This document shows, piece after piece, positions 54,677-64,000 of a stretch of 64,000 nt of DNA. This DNA is from Crocodylus rhombifer (Eukaryota; Chordata; Crocodylia; Crocodylidae), in the NCBI GenBank assembly GCA_038503035.1, contig JAVSML010024326.1, forward strand, positions 248,001 to 312,000, read 5' to 3'. A program made the translations under genes and the position numbers. Each line of letters begins with the position of its first letter. Position 1 is the stretch's first letter. The notes below the pieces were generated by a model. It ran no database searches and had not been told where the DNA came from. It saw nothing but the letters and a program-made list of their open reading frames with translations.

Positions 54677-55438
54677 TAGGGCTGTATGAAGTTTTGGTCC
54701 CCAATTCTATTTGGCAGAGATTTGGATCTATTCAGTGGCTGAATCTCTGAATCCGAATTAAATCACAAGATCCTTTAATCTCTCTGAATTGAATCAGAGG
54801 GTTTTGGAAAGATTCAGAGATTTGGACATAGACACAACTTTAAATGTTTTTTCTACGTACCTATAGGTAGCAGGTGTCTCATGAATGCTGAGATACTGGG
54901 GTGCATGGAGTGTCCTATAGAAGCGCCGGGGGTGGGAAGGTCTTCCAAGCATGCTCAGCAGCAGACCCAGAAGTGAACCAGAAGCACTTCTGGTCCACTT
55001 CCAGGTCTGTCAGGAAGGATGCACGGCTGGGGCCTCGACAACTGGTGCCTCCTGGGTCTATGGGGGGGCACCCAGGGGCCCCCTGTAGCCAACTACCAAG
55101 TCAGGGAGGTGCGGGGGGGGGCAGTGCACTCCCCAATGGACCTCCACTTCCTGGTTCCCCACTGAGCACGTGGAGGGCCCCTCAATACTCCTGTGGGATG
55201 CTCCATCTGCCCCACCATCACAGCATTCACAAGCCACACTGGTACCTCAAGATATGTAGAAAACACTTTTAAACCTGTGTTTATGTCCGAATTGCTGATT
55301 CTTTAAATCAGCATTGAATCTTCACATTTGGATTCGGCTGAATCAAATCAGGGACAGTAATCTAGATCAATGAATCAAATCACTGTCCCCAATTCAGGCC
55401 GAATCTGAATTGCGTAGGGCCTGCTTTGCATGCCTCTG
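54677..55438. mobile_element. Non-autonomous hAT element, perfect 8-bp target duplication
   Basis: The left end TAGGGCTGTATGAAG pairs with the right end GCTTTGCATGCCTCTG. GAAATTAG occurs directly on both sides (54669-54676, 55439-55446). The subterminal zones are full of GAATC/GATTC motifs, as in the hAT copies at 3943-14843 and 58977-60099, so all use the same terminal type. The 123-codon frame inside has no transposase motif. Confidence 0.9.
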
Positions 55439-55475
55439 GAAATTAGAAACAAACCAAAAGAAGGTCTCATTCCGT

Positions 55476-56190
55476 ACTGTAAGGGGTTTGGGGTGGGGTG
55501 GGGTGAACAGCCCCACGCACCAGAAGCACCTCTGCGCACCCACCCCAGACCTAGGAGAACTCACAGGAGGCTGAGCAACCAGGTCCTGGGACATAGTGAG
55601 TCCCACAGCAAGGGAGCTTGTTTGTTTGCTTGCTTGATCATTTGCTTTGTTGTACAAGCCTTCAGGCTCTGCAAAGCCTCTGAAAAATAAGAGGCAGCCA
55701 GGGGGTGAAGCCTGGAAGAACCATTGGAAGACAGCTAAGTGCCAAGTTATTTGTTTAACTTCTCTTGTTTGTTTTGCATCACTAACAAGGCTGGGGTGGC
55801 CTCTCAGCAGTATCCAATAGCCTGTGTGCAGCAGAGGCAAGGGTCCTGAGCAGTGGGTCCTTGGCCGCAGCCAGCAACAAAAGAAAACTTGTCAGATTAA
55901 CTAGCTTGACCAAACATACCTTTCTGTGATCTGCCCAGACTCTGCCCATAGCCTACGCATACAGAATGTAATTAACTTGTGTAATCTATTGACACAAATT
56001 TTGGAGAGGGTGAAAAGTTAACCAGGTTCAAAAGATTAGACAAATCCATACAGAATAGATACATCAGTGGGTATTAAACATGATAGGCCTGCAACTTCCA
56101 AACTTGTCATGCATATTACTTTTAGTATCTGCAATGTGAGGTAATAAAGAAATGTGAATTAGGTTGCTGTAATGGGCAGTAGAGAAAGAA
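55476..56190. other. No gene seen
   Basis: Mixed sequence with a GGGGT-rich stretch at the left. No recognisable element or domain. Confidence 0.4.
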
Positions 56191-56320
56191 CATACTTTTC
56201 AGTGATGCTTAAAGCACAGTAGTTTATTTTACTTCCTATTAGCATATTTGCACAGTTTTTAAAATAATGTAAAAATGGCTACTGAGCATTAAAACTCATG
56301 TGTAGACATGCCCACTGTGT
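56190..56320. mobile_element. MITE right-end fragment
   Basis: AGCACAGTAGTTTATTTTAC, GCATTAAAACTCATGTGTAG and ACATGCCCACTG match the ends of the MITEs at 33587 and 58066. The left end was not found. Confidence 0.5.
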
Positions 56321-56600
56321 AGTAGTGGGTGTCAAGCTTCCTGCTTTAACGTGTAAATGGATTGGTGCAAAATTTAGAGACATGTATAGTATCAGGCAAT
56401 ATGCATCATTGGAAATGCCCTTTCTTTGTGCTTGTCCAGTGGCAACTTCCATGGGTATAAACTTTATCCTTATATTACTAAAACCATTTACTCTTTTGTT
56501 TTGATTTACTTTATGAGGTTGTACAGTTCTCCCAAATTTCCTTAAAATAAATATTCTCTTTCATATTTTACTTCATCATTAAAACTTTTGCTGTGGTCAT

Positions 56601-57330
56601 TGTAACAGGGGCTCAGGTGAGAGCCCTGTTACTGTGACGGTTTCAGGCAAGGGTGACCTGAGAATGCACCCCACCAAGTGAAGGGAGTTTTACATCGGGG
56701 AGAGGCAGGATGATTAGTCCACCACAGCTAGTATAAATCTGGCGATGGGACAAACAAATTTTAACTTTGTGCACCTGAAGACGGATAAGGGATTGCTGGG
56801 ACTCTGGAAGGAGGAAGAAGAGAAGACTTACCTGTGAGCCAGAGGAAAGTCGGGACCTCTGGACTCCAGACAACAACAGGTTGGCTACAAGTTGAAATAA
56901 TCCTGCGGAACCACAACTACTTTGGTGAGCGAGGGGAAAGTCCATGGGGGTCTGGGAAGCTGCCCTGCAAGGAACCACAAGAGGTAGAGAGAGAAGCTTT
57001 GGGATGGGGCTTGGGTGGCAGGAGCTAGATGGAGCTGCTGGCTCATCAAGATAACCCAGACACCAACTCAGTGATTCAAATGGTGAGGAGGTGGCAGTGG
57101 CAGCTCCAGCACGAGTCATGAAAAACAAAGAGAAGGCACTCCATTTGCAAGACTTTTAGTACCAGAGACTATAATAATTACAAAGTATCCCTCAGGCATC
57201 TGGCACTGAGAGTCCTTATCCCTGGCTTGGAATGCCTTTACTATGAGTTAATTAGCAAGGATATTGTTACAATACAGACTCCTGCTGTGAAATAAAGGCA
57301 ACTCTGTAAGAGTTTACTACTTGGGTAGCA
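56601..57330 (+). mobile_element. LTR-like unit, forward orientation
   Basis: Starts near TGTAACAGGGGCTCAGG. A TATA box CTAGTATAAATCTGG (about 56727-56741) and an AATAAA signal (TGAAATAAAGG, about 57286-57296) occur in LTR order. The right edge and target duplication are unresolved. No coding sequence of a retrovirus is adjacent. Confidence 0.45.
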
Positions 57331-58060
57331 TTAGTGATTCCTTGCTCTAATACCATCACTGAATCCCTGTCTTTTTCCTTTCTAAGTCATGGTAGGTGAG
57401 GTCAAAGGGAGACGGAGCTAGGATTGACACTCCCCCCCCACTCAGTCATGTAGCTGTAGCAAAATACTGCTCTACAAAGGCCATCCTGTCTTATACCTGC
57501 TTAATTCAGGAACAAACGTATCAAAAAAATTACTAATTCATTTGGAATTGTGTCCACATTAAATCCTTTCAACCATGAAGGCCTTCAGTTCTCTAATTTT
57601 AAGTTTTATTATTAGAAAAGCTAAGCAAGACATATGAGACATTGTCTCCCCTAAGATAACCCAGCATGACTACAAATGAAACCAAACTCTCTACCAGAAC
57701 TAGCTCTGTAAAATGCCTCAGTATGAAGCATTCTATAAATCTCTCTCAAATACTGCTAAGCTGTCATCTCTGACCACCTTTGTAGGATATTTTAAATAAT
57801 TTAAGGTTTCAGATTCAAGTTGAGGAGTGCAAAGTCCTTTGTAAGATTTTTCAGCTGGTGCAGATAACTCATTTGTAGTGTTTGAGGATTTAAAGGAAAA
57901 AGGCATAAACACCTCCTTTATACTCATTTTGTGAAAAACAGCATTTACAAATGAGTCACTTTTATCAGCTGCTCTCAAGGTGGCTAAATATATAGACTCA
58001 CTATGTCTGAATGAACTATTTGCACTCATATTTGGGCTATGTTTGCATTATGCTTTTTGT
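57331..58060. other. No gene seen
   Basis: AT-rich sequence; a 98-codon reverse frame (57733-58029) has no domain signal and no context. Confidence 0.45.
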
Positions 58061-58065
58061 AGTTT

Positions 58066-58264
58066 GTGGGCTTGTCTACACATTTATTAATACATCCATG
58101 TTACTGCGCATTAAGTTTAGTACCTCTAATATGAGGTACTAGGTAAAGGTTCAGTAGCTACACTAATGCACAGTAATTTTACTGTGTATTAGCACAGTTT
58201 TTGCTGTGACACACACAGTTGAACAGTCCGCTGTGCATTAAGCTGTCTCATGTAGACATGCCCC
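58066..58264. mobile_element. MITE, about 200 bp, with conserved hairpin
   Basis: GTGGGCTTGTCTACACATTT at the left pairs with CATGTAGACATGCCCC at the right. An internal near-perfect stem TAGTACCTC...GAGGTACTA lies at 58118-58141. GTGCATTA / TAATGCAC blocks repeat inside. No coding capacity. Confidence 0.78.
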
Positions 58265-58360
58265 GTTTTCCTGATCACCTGTATTAGGCTCTTTTAATTT
58301 GATCTGAGATTGGAATCTTTTCTTGCCAAGAAAGTGCTGAGTTTCAAGAGCACACTGAGA

Positions 58361-58517
58361 GACAAGGTTCTTTGGGTGAATCTGATATCTTTTTATTAGA
58401 TGAACTTAAATAGTTGGAGAGAAAAATTCTTAGCAAGCTCTTCGGTTTAAAAATTTTCCATCAGGTTGAAGTTGGTCTAATAAAAGATATCAGATTCACC
58501 CAAAGAATCTTGTCTGC
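58361..58517. repeat. Foldback repeat with about 45-bp arms
   Basis: TTTGGGTGAATCTGATATCT then TTTTATTAGA (58370-58400) is matched in reverse by TCTAATAAAAGATATCAGAT then TCACCCAAAGAATCTTGTCT (58475-58515). The spacer is about 65 bp. Text to the right, CCATGGCTACAACCTA, resembles the reverse of GTAGCCATGTTAGTC at 15778, so it may be one end of the same dispersed repeat type. Confidence 0.9.
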
Positions 58518-58559
58518 CTATGTCCTTAAACCACCATGGCTACAACCTACACCCCAAAA

Positions 58560-58967
58560 ACATACTAAGCTCTTTTAAGCTTCATTTTTTTTTTAATTCT
58601 CTCTTTGCAGGTCTGAATGTCTGTAAATGTATAGTTCATTATAGGATTGGCTTCTATAGTGCCATATGACCCAAAACTTTATCATATATACATATATTTC
58701 CTAGGTCCTATGCAGGTACCTCTGGAAACATACTCTGTCTTGTCTCTCCAAAGGTACAGGGAACAGTGCAGATGACTGAAGAAACTATACCTTAAAAAGG
58801 AGTTTGTTTATATTGATATTTCAGTAAGTTCTATGCATGTTTGTACTTTTACACGTATGCATTAACCTTGTTGCATTGACTGAAAAGTGCAGCTCAGTAT
58901 AGAATAGCAGTGCATGCTGTGCTAAGAGAAATGTTCTGACTTCCTGCCAAACTGGTTTTGGAGTTTC
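58560..58967. other. No gene seen
   Basis: AT-rich sequence before a hAT element. Confidence 0.45.
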
Positions 58968-58976
58968 ACCAGATAT

Positions 58977-60098
58977 TAGGGCTGTGCAAAGCTTTGGGTG
59001 CTGATTTGATTTGGAGGAGATTTGGCCTGATATAGTGGCCAAATCTCCAAATCAGAATTGAATCAGGGGACCAATAAAAGGTCCAAATTGATTTGAAGCT
59101 CTCTGAATCTTCAGAAAAAGATTCATAGAGCTTTGGCAATTTGGGCAGTCCCTGCCTGCTGCAGCAGGGAGCTGAAGCTGGACTCTGAGCTGGTAAGTAG
59201 GGGGCGGGGGAGGGGGAGGATGAAGGATGGTGGAGGGGACCATGGGGGGACCCCTGCCAGGCCCCATCCCCTGCCTGCTCCCCCAGCTCTGTCCATGGCT
59301 GCACTGCCCACCCCAGCTTCCAGACCTTAAAAAAAGCCCCGACTCACCGGATACTGCCGGGTGGGGGGGGCAATCCCCACTGCCCCATAATGCATGAGGG
59401 GCTCTGCCACAAGCCCCCTGACTCCCTTGGTCCGCCAGCCCTCCCAATAGCTGCCTCGCTCATCCCATCTCTAACCCTTAAAAAAAAAAAATTTGAACAC
59501 CCTCCTGAGACTCACCAGCTCCTGCAGTGGCCTCTGGGCTTTGGGGGGGGCTCATGTAGAGCCCACCCCCGCCAGCAGTAGGGATTGCCCCCTGCTGGGC
59601 AGGATTCAATAAGTCTGGGATTTGGGGGTTTGTTTCCTTAAAGGGCTGAAGCTGGGCTGGGTGGGGCAGCCATGGGGGGGATGGGACAGTTGTGGGGGGG
59701 TCAGGGGGCTTGTGACAGAGCCTCCCCACTCAGCTTGAGCCAGTGGGGGCACCAGGGATCACCTCGCTGTCAGGCAGCACCCAGTGAGCCAGGGCTTTTT
59801 TTTTCCCCCAAGTGCTGGGAGTTGGGGCAGATGGTGCAGCCATTGCTGGTCTGGGAAAGTGGGCAGGGATGGGCCTGGGTGAGAGATATTTTGCACTGCT
59901 CTCCCTGACTCCTATGGCTGAGCAGGGCAGCACAGAGCCTCCTCTGCTTTGGCAGGGTAGGGATCATTGCTGCCAAATCTCTGAATCAGATTTGGCTGAA
60001 TCAATTCAGGACAGTGATTTGAATCACCGAATCGAATCACTGTCCCCTGAATTGGCCAAATCTGAATCCAAAGCAAATTAGTAGATTTGCACAGGCCT
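58977..60098. mobile_element. Non-autonomous hAT element, GC-rich interior
   Basis: The left end TAGGGCTGTGCAAAGCTTTG pairs with the right end GATTTGCACAGGCCT(A). Flanks CCAGATAT (58969-58976) and CCAAATAC (about 60100-60107) match at six of eight positions. Subterminal GAATC/GATTC repeats match the other hAT copies. The GC-rich interior (59150-59960) has A-tracts and frames on both strands without domains, so it depends on another copy's transposase. Confidence 0.85.
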
Positions 60099-60106
60099 AC
60101 CAAATA

Positions 60107-62212
60107 CACAGTAGTACCTAAAATTTGGTTTGTGCTCAATAGCACTGTTTGAGATCAAATAAAATTCAGCCACAGCCTTCTCTCCAAACCAAATGTCAGT
60201 AGTTTTACTATGGCAGGATGAGGGGAGCACCTGTCCTGGGTGCCGACTATGAAGGGACTTCAAGATCCCTACCCTGCCACAGCAGAGGAGGCTCTGGGCT
60301 GCCCTGCCCAGCCACAGGAGCCAGGGAGAGCAGTGCATCTGAGAGGTAGGGGAGAAGTGAGGAGAGCTGACACTGCAGATGCTGAGCATCAGCCACTATT
60401 AGGAAAGTAAGACTTCCCTTTGCCTCACCCATGCCCCTGGGCAGCCATATCAGGCAGATAATAAGCACCTTATGACACTGCTTCTTATGGTTCATTCCAG
60501 TTACATTGCTTAGAGGTTCACAATTTACCAATGCATGTTAATAAGTGCAGCGTACTTGGAAGCAATATTGAAGTCCAGAATGGAAGTAAAGAAAAAAAAC
60601 TCTCTTCACAGAGAATTTGATTCTTAATTAAGCCATTTTTTCCAGGCCTAGAGTCTAAAGAAAATATGGTGTATTATATAAGCATTCCTACCAATTCAAA
60701 CTCTTGATAATTCCTCCAAAGCAGGTGTTTCAATCTCTCAAAGTAGAAATATTACTTTTCTTCTCCCTGTCAGAGCATTTAACATGTGTTTGTTTGGTGA
60801 CAGGCTACTGCAAGCATCAAGCATTTCCCAAGTCTTGAAGGCAGTATAAAAAAGAAAAAAAAAAATATAGGCAGAGAGCCGATTTCCTGGCTACTTCTCT
60901 ATATGTGCATATGAAGTACATTTTTATGATGCTCAGTAATTGGCAAACATACATAACAAAAACATATACAGTGTGGTTTGTTCTAAACTTTACCATATCT
61001 GCTGAATGGATGAGATTGGTTATTTTCCACTAATAGATGGTTTCAAAGATATTTCCCAGTATTCAGTTAGTGTCATATCATCAAAGCAAAGAAGGAAAAC
61101 AAGCATCGTTCTCTGAAGAATAAGGAACTTCTTAACAGATTTTTCACAATAACAGTGCTTTACTCTCATACATCTAAATACCATTAAGTCTATCGAGTCA
61201 TAATATATGCTTACTGAGAGATGTAACCATGATATTAATAAGCATTGCTGTACTCATGTTGTTGTTTTTTTTTCCTTTCGCTAACAAATAAGCCTTATTT
61301 TTAAACAGAAGGATTCAGTTTTTCAGGTTACTTGGATAGTTTCTTGAATTAAACACATATTAATAAGGGGAAACTGTCCTAAAATATTGAACAATACTCC
61401 TGAATGCAAATTATTTAATGAATATGTAAATCATGCCTCCGTGTGACACTTGAGCTGCCTGGAAAACACTGATAGACTAAAGAAATTAGACTCTATCAAG
61501 GATGATGAAAATTTAATTTAATACTTTTCTGATGTTCAAGAGGAAAATCTGAATTCTAATGCCACATAATATGCTTCAGTACATAGCTAAAACAAAATAC
61601 CCTTAACTTTCAATAAACACAGGCATGGACTATTTAAGGTTCCTATATTACAGAAGTACCAACCAAAAGGTAAAGATGCAAAATTAGGTGAAACAGAACT
61701 GGTGCTGAAACATCACTGACCTAAGAATAGGCCTCAAACAACTGCTGGTAACAAAAACTTTCCACATCTGGAAAGCACAGATAAGCATTGCTTTACTGGA
61801 GGAAGATTGTTATTAGATGATCTCAACCGACAGGAGTTCCACTGACTACATTGCCATAAATGTTTTGAAGCCTGTGTCACTCTTCTGCTCAGAATTTGTA
61901 GTAAGTCATGAGAAGATAATGTATCACAGTGCATAATGCTAATATGAGAGGAAATCTTCTGTATGCAAGTCTTTTCAGACATTCTGATTCCATCTCTATT
62001 ATTTCTCTTTATTCCCTTCCTCAGTGTGAGTTACGGGGGGTTTTTTTCCATAGAGTGAAATATAAATCTTGTATGAACTCAAATGTTCTAGAGAAAAGGT
62101 AAAAATAAGAATGGTGGAGCTGTGATCAAGCTCAATTGAATTGAAATATGATGGATAAGTGATATACCTTTCTTGCATAACAGCAGCTTCTAATGACATT
62201 AAAGCAATTTCC
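60107..62212. other. No gene seen
   Basis: 60240-60400 is GC-richer; otherwise AT-rich sequence. I recognise no element, coding exon or RNA gene. Short reverse frames lack domain signal. Confidence 0.45.
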
Positions 62213-62216
62213 TACC

Positions 62217-63359
62217 GTAACAGGGTGGCCTCCTTGTCAGGTCTTTCCCAGTTGCCCTGCTCCCGGGGTAACTGCCTGCTTCACTTTCCCACCATGCCTT
62301 TACGGAAAAAATATGAGAGTTGTTACTAAGGTGGGAGGGTATCCATTACTTGCCCTGCTGATAAGGGCCTAATACCCACTCTGACCTTCCCTCCATGGGT
62401 CCCATGCTTCACAGATGTTACTCTGGTGATAATTCTCTGGTCTATGGATGGAGAAAACTGGGCACACAGTTGTAGCTCTTCTGTGCGGCCCTGGAAGGCC
62501 ACTCACATGCCACCCTACTCTCACCAGGGTCCCATTTACTCCACTGGCTCTCACCCAGCCTCTTTCATACTGCCCTCTCTCAGGGGCCACACTCATCCTG
62601 CCCAGCCTCATCTGGCTTTGGGCTTAGCTCTCCTCTCCTCAGTCAGCCGCAGTGCAGTCTGTTGGGTGTCACCCGGTACCCTCACCTGAGCACTGACTGA
62701 GTGATTGTACCCTCACCCGAGCGTTGACTGAGGGACTGTAGGCCTATTTTGCTCCTAGCCCCTTGCTGGGCCACTATGCCCCCAGTGGGTCTCCTCACTC
62801 ACCCACACTCATGGGGCCACTCGGTTACTCACCCCTTTCACTCAGGGCTGCTCTGCTCATCCCCCTCTCACACAGGGCCTGACTCACATCCCCAGGCTTA
62901 ACCCTACCACCTGGGTGCAGCCCCAGGTCCCTCCTCTGGCCTGAGCTCTGCCTCAAGGCTCCTTAATGAGCCCTGTGCTCCCCCTGCTTGTTAGAACACC
63001 ACCAGGGATGTGGGGCTGGGGTTATAAGGTGCCCCAACCTGCCTTTCACTGGGGAGGTAACTGGCCTGGCATTTTCTGAGGGCTCCCATGCCACTAGGAG
63101 CCCCACCAGACCACCCTTCCCTGACAGGGTACACTTTTACATTTTACCAAGGACAAGGGGTCACCTCCACCCCACAGCTCCTGTCTTTACCTCCTGACTC
63201 TGGCCAGAGCAGCATCTCAGCTGGATGTTACCTCCTTCCTCCTTCAGCAACCTTCAGCCCAGCTTATATCCCTGGGTCCAAACAGGCTGCCCTCATCAGG
63301 CGCCTGACTGCTGCCTGTTTTCTGCCCTTAAAGTGGCAGGCACCAAAGGTTCCCTGCCA
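62217..63359 (-). mobile_element. LTR-like unit, minus orientation, possible TACC duplication
   Basis: It begins GTAACAGGGTGGCC (one T short of TG...) and ends TTCCCTGCCA. TACC flanks both sides (62213-62216 and 63360-63363). Minus-strand ATATAAGCTG (plus CAGCTTATAT, 63260-63269) is TATA-like and lies about 95 bp inside. Left-end text matches the unit at 43575. The interior is GC-rich without retroviral genes. Confidence 0.6.
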
Positions 63360-63363
63360 TACC

Positions 63364-64000
63364 TAAACTATTAGTTGACAGGCATATGCCTATTGAAGTG
63401 AGTGAAGACTAAATAGCTGTTTAATTTTTTTTAAAATGGCCACTGCCAGGGATCAGCATGACCTTCAGACTTTTGAGAAGGCCACTCTATGAGTTACCTT
63501 TGCTTCCAGCCTGTCTGGGCAATAGTTTTTTGGGTTTTTTTGCCACCTACAAACCATTTACTTTTTTCATGCTCTGACCCACTATGGGGCTTGGAGGGCT
63601 CTGCACTTCAACTTGGCTAAGTCTTAAACCTTAGGCCTTAATAGCTAGATTTTTAGCTATTTCAGAGACTAAAATTGCAAACAGTAGTGTAGTAGGATAT
63701 TCAAAATCCCCTCTATGTCTAAAGCATGGAATGTAATAAGAAATAGGGAAATTTCAAAGAGTTAAACACCTTAGTGCTCTGCAATAGTCTATTCTATCTC
63801 CATCTTTAGACACAAAACACTACTATGATGATCTGATTTTATGACTACATAAGAATCAGGTTATAACTGTACCTGTAGCTTTAGAAATGGGCTATTACAG
63901 TTAACTGACAAAAATCACTGTTTATTTAAATATTTTGAAGTAACTCTAATATGACTAATTAAAAGGGGGAATAGTTAATTTCCCTTCTCCTGGGCTCCAC
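63364..64000. other. No gene seen
   Basis: AT-rich sequence to the window end; no element recognised. Confidence 0.45.

Noticed and set aside
57733..58029. 98-codon reverse frame as a small gene
   Set aside because: AT-rich, no recognisable domain, no promoter or neighbouring exon evidence.
33721..58141. CRISPR-like or regularly spaced repeats from the recurring TACCT hairpins
   Set aside because: Copies are kilobases apart and irregular, in eukaryotic DNA, each within its own MITE.

Overview
The window is vertebrate nuclear DNA, most probably from a sauropsid and by repeat style a crocodilian or turtle (inference). CR1-type LINEs dominate. Their ORF2 C-termini read in the manner I associate with crocodilian/turtle CR1 (for example RFRLDIRKNFFTVRAPK and LNTFKSKLDAYLAGIL). 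hAT DNA transposons, short inverted-repeat elements (MITEs), solo retroviral LTRs and one CORE/MIR-like SINE surround them. There are three 10-base N gaps. I cannot support any functional host protein-coding gene, tRNA, rRNA or CRISPR array. Every long coding signal is a mobile-element gene or a decayed copy of one.

Layout. 1-3.9 kb: a foldback MITE, a reverse-strand CR1 tail and a forward LTR-like unit. 3.9-14.9 kb: a nested cluster in which two copies of one BED-finger hAT transposon face each other. The left copy (+) is internally deleted but keeps the promoter and dimerisation domain. The right copy (-) keeps the BED finger and catalytic region. The cluster is invaded by a forward CR1, itself split by a solo LTR with a perfect 5-bp target duplication. 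15.2-22.4 kb: a broken multi-segment gene of an uncharacterised multicopy family on the + strand, split by a reverse-strand CR1 that still has its 5' UTR and an intact 367-codon ORF1 esterase. 23.1 kb: a decayed Myb/SANT-like domain. 24-31 kb: reverse-strand LTRs, CR1 scraps and a hAT MITE with a perfect 8-bp target duplication. 31.8-38 kb: hAT elements, MITEs and a CORE-SINE. 38.6-40.5 kb: a forward CR1 whose reverse transcriptase reading frame has one stop codon. 41.7-47.3 kb: a MITE, LTR-like GC-rich units, a possible Helitron end and CR1 tails. 49-55.5 kb: CR1 fragments split by GC-rich elements, a CR1 5' end with ORF1, and a hAT element inside a CR1. 56-60.1 kb: an LTR-like unit, MITEs, a foldback repeat and a hAT element. 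60.1-64 kb: mostly unassigned AT-rich sequence plus one more reverse LTR.

The genes do not work together as a host pathway. The biology is mobilisation: hAT transposase acting on terminal inverted repeats, CR1 ORF1/ORF2 driving target-primed reverse transcription, and LTR recombination leaving solo LTRs. Nesting gives relative ages: the unnamed gene fossil predates the 16.9-20.5 kb CR1; the hAT cluster predates the 7.2-10.85 kb CR1, which predates its solo LTR; and the 54.7 kb hAT postdates the CR1 it sits in.
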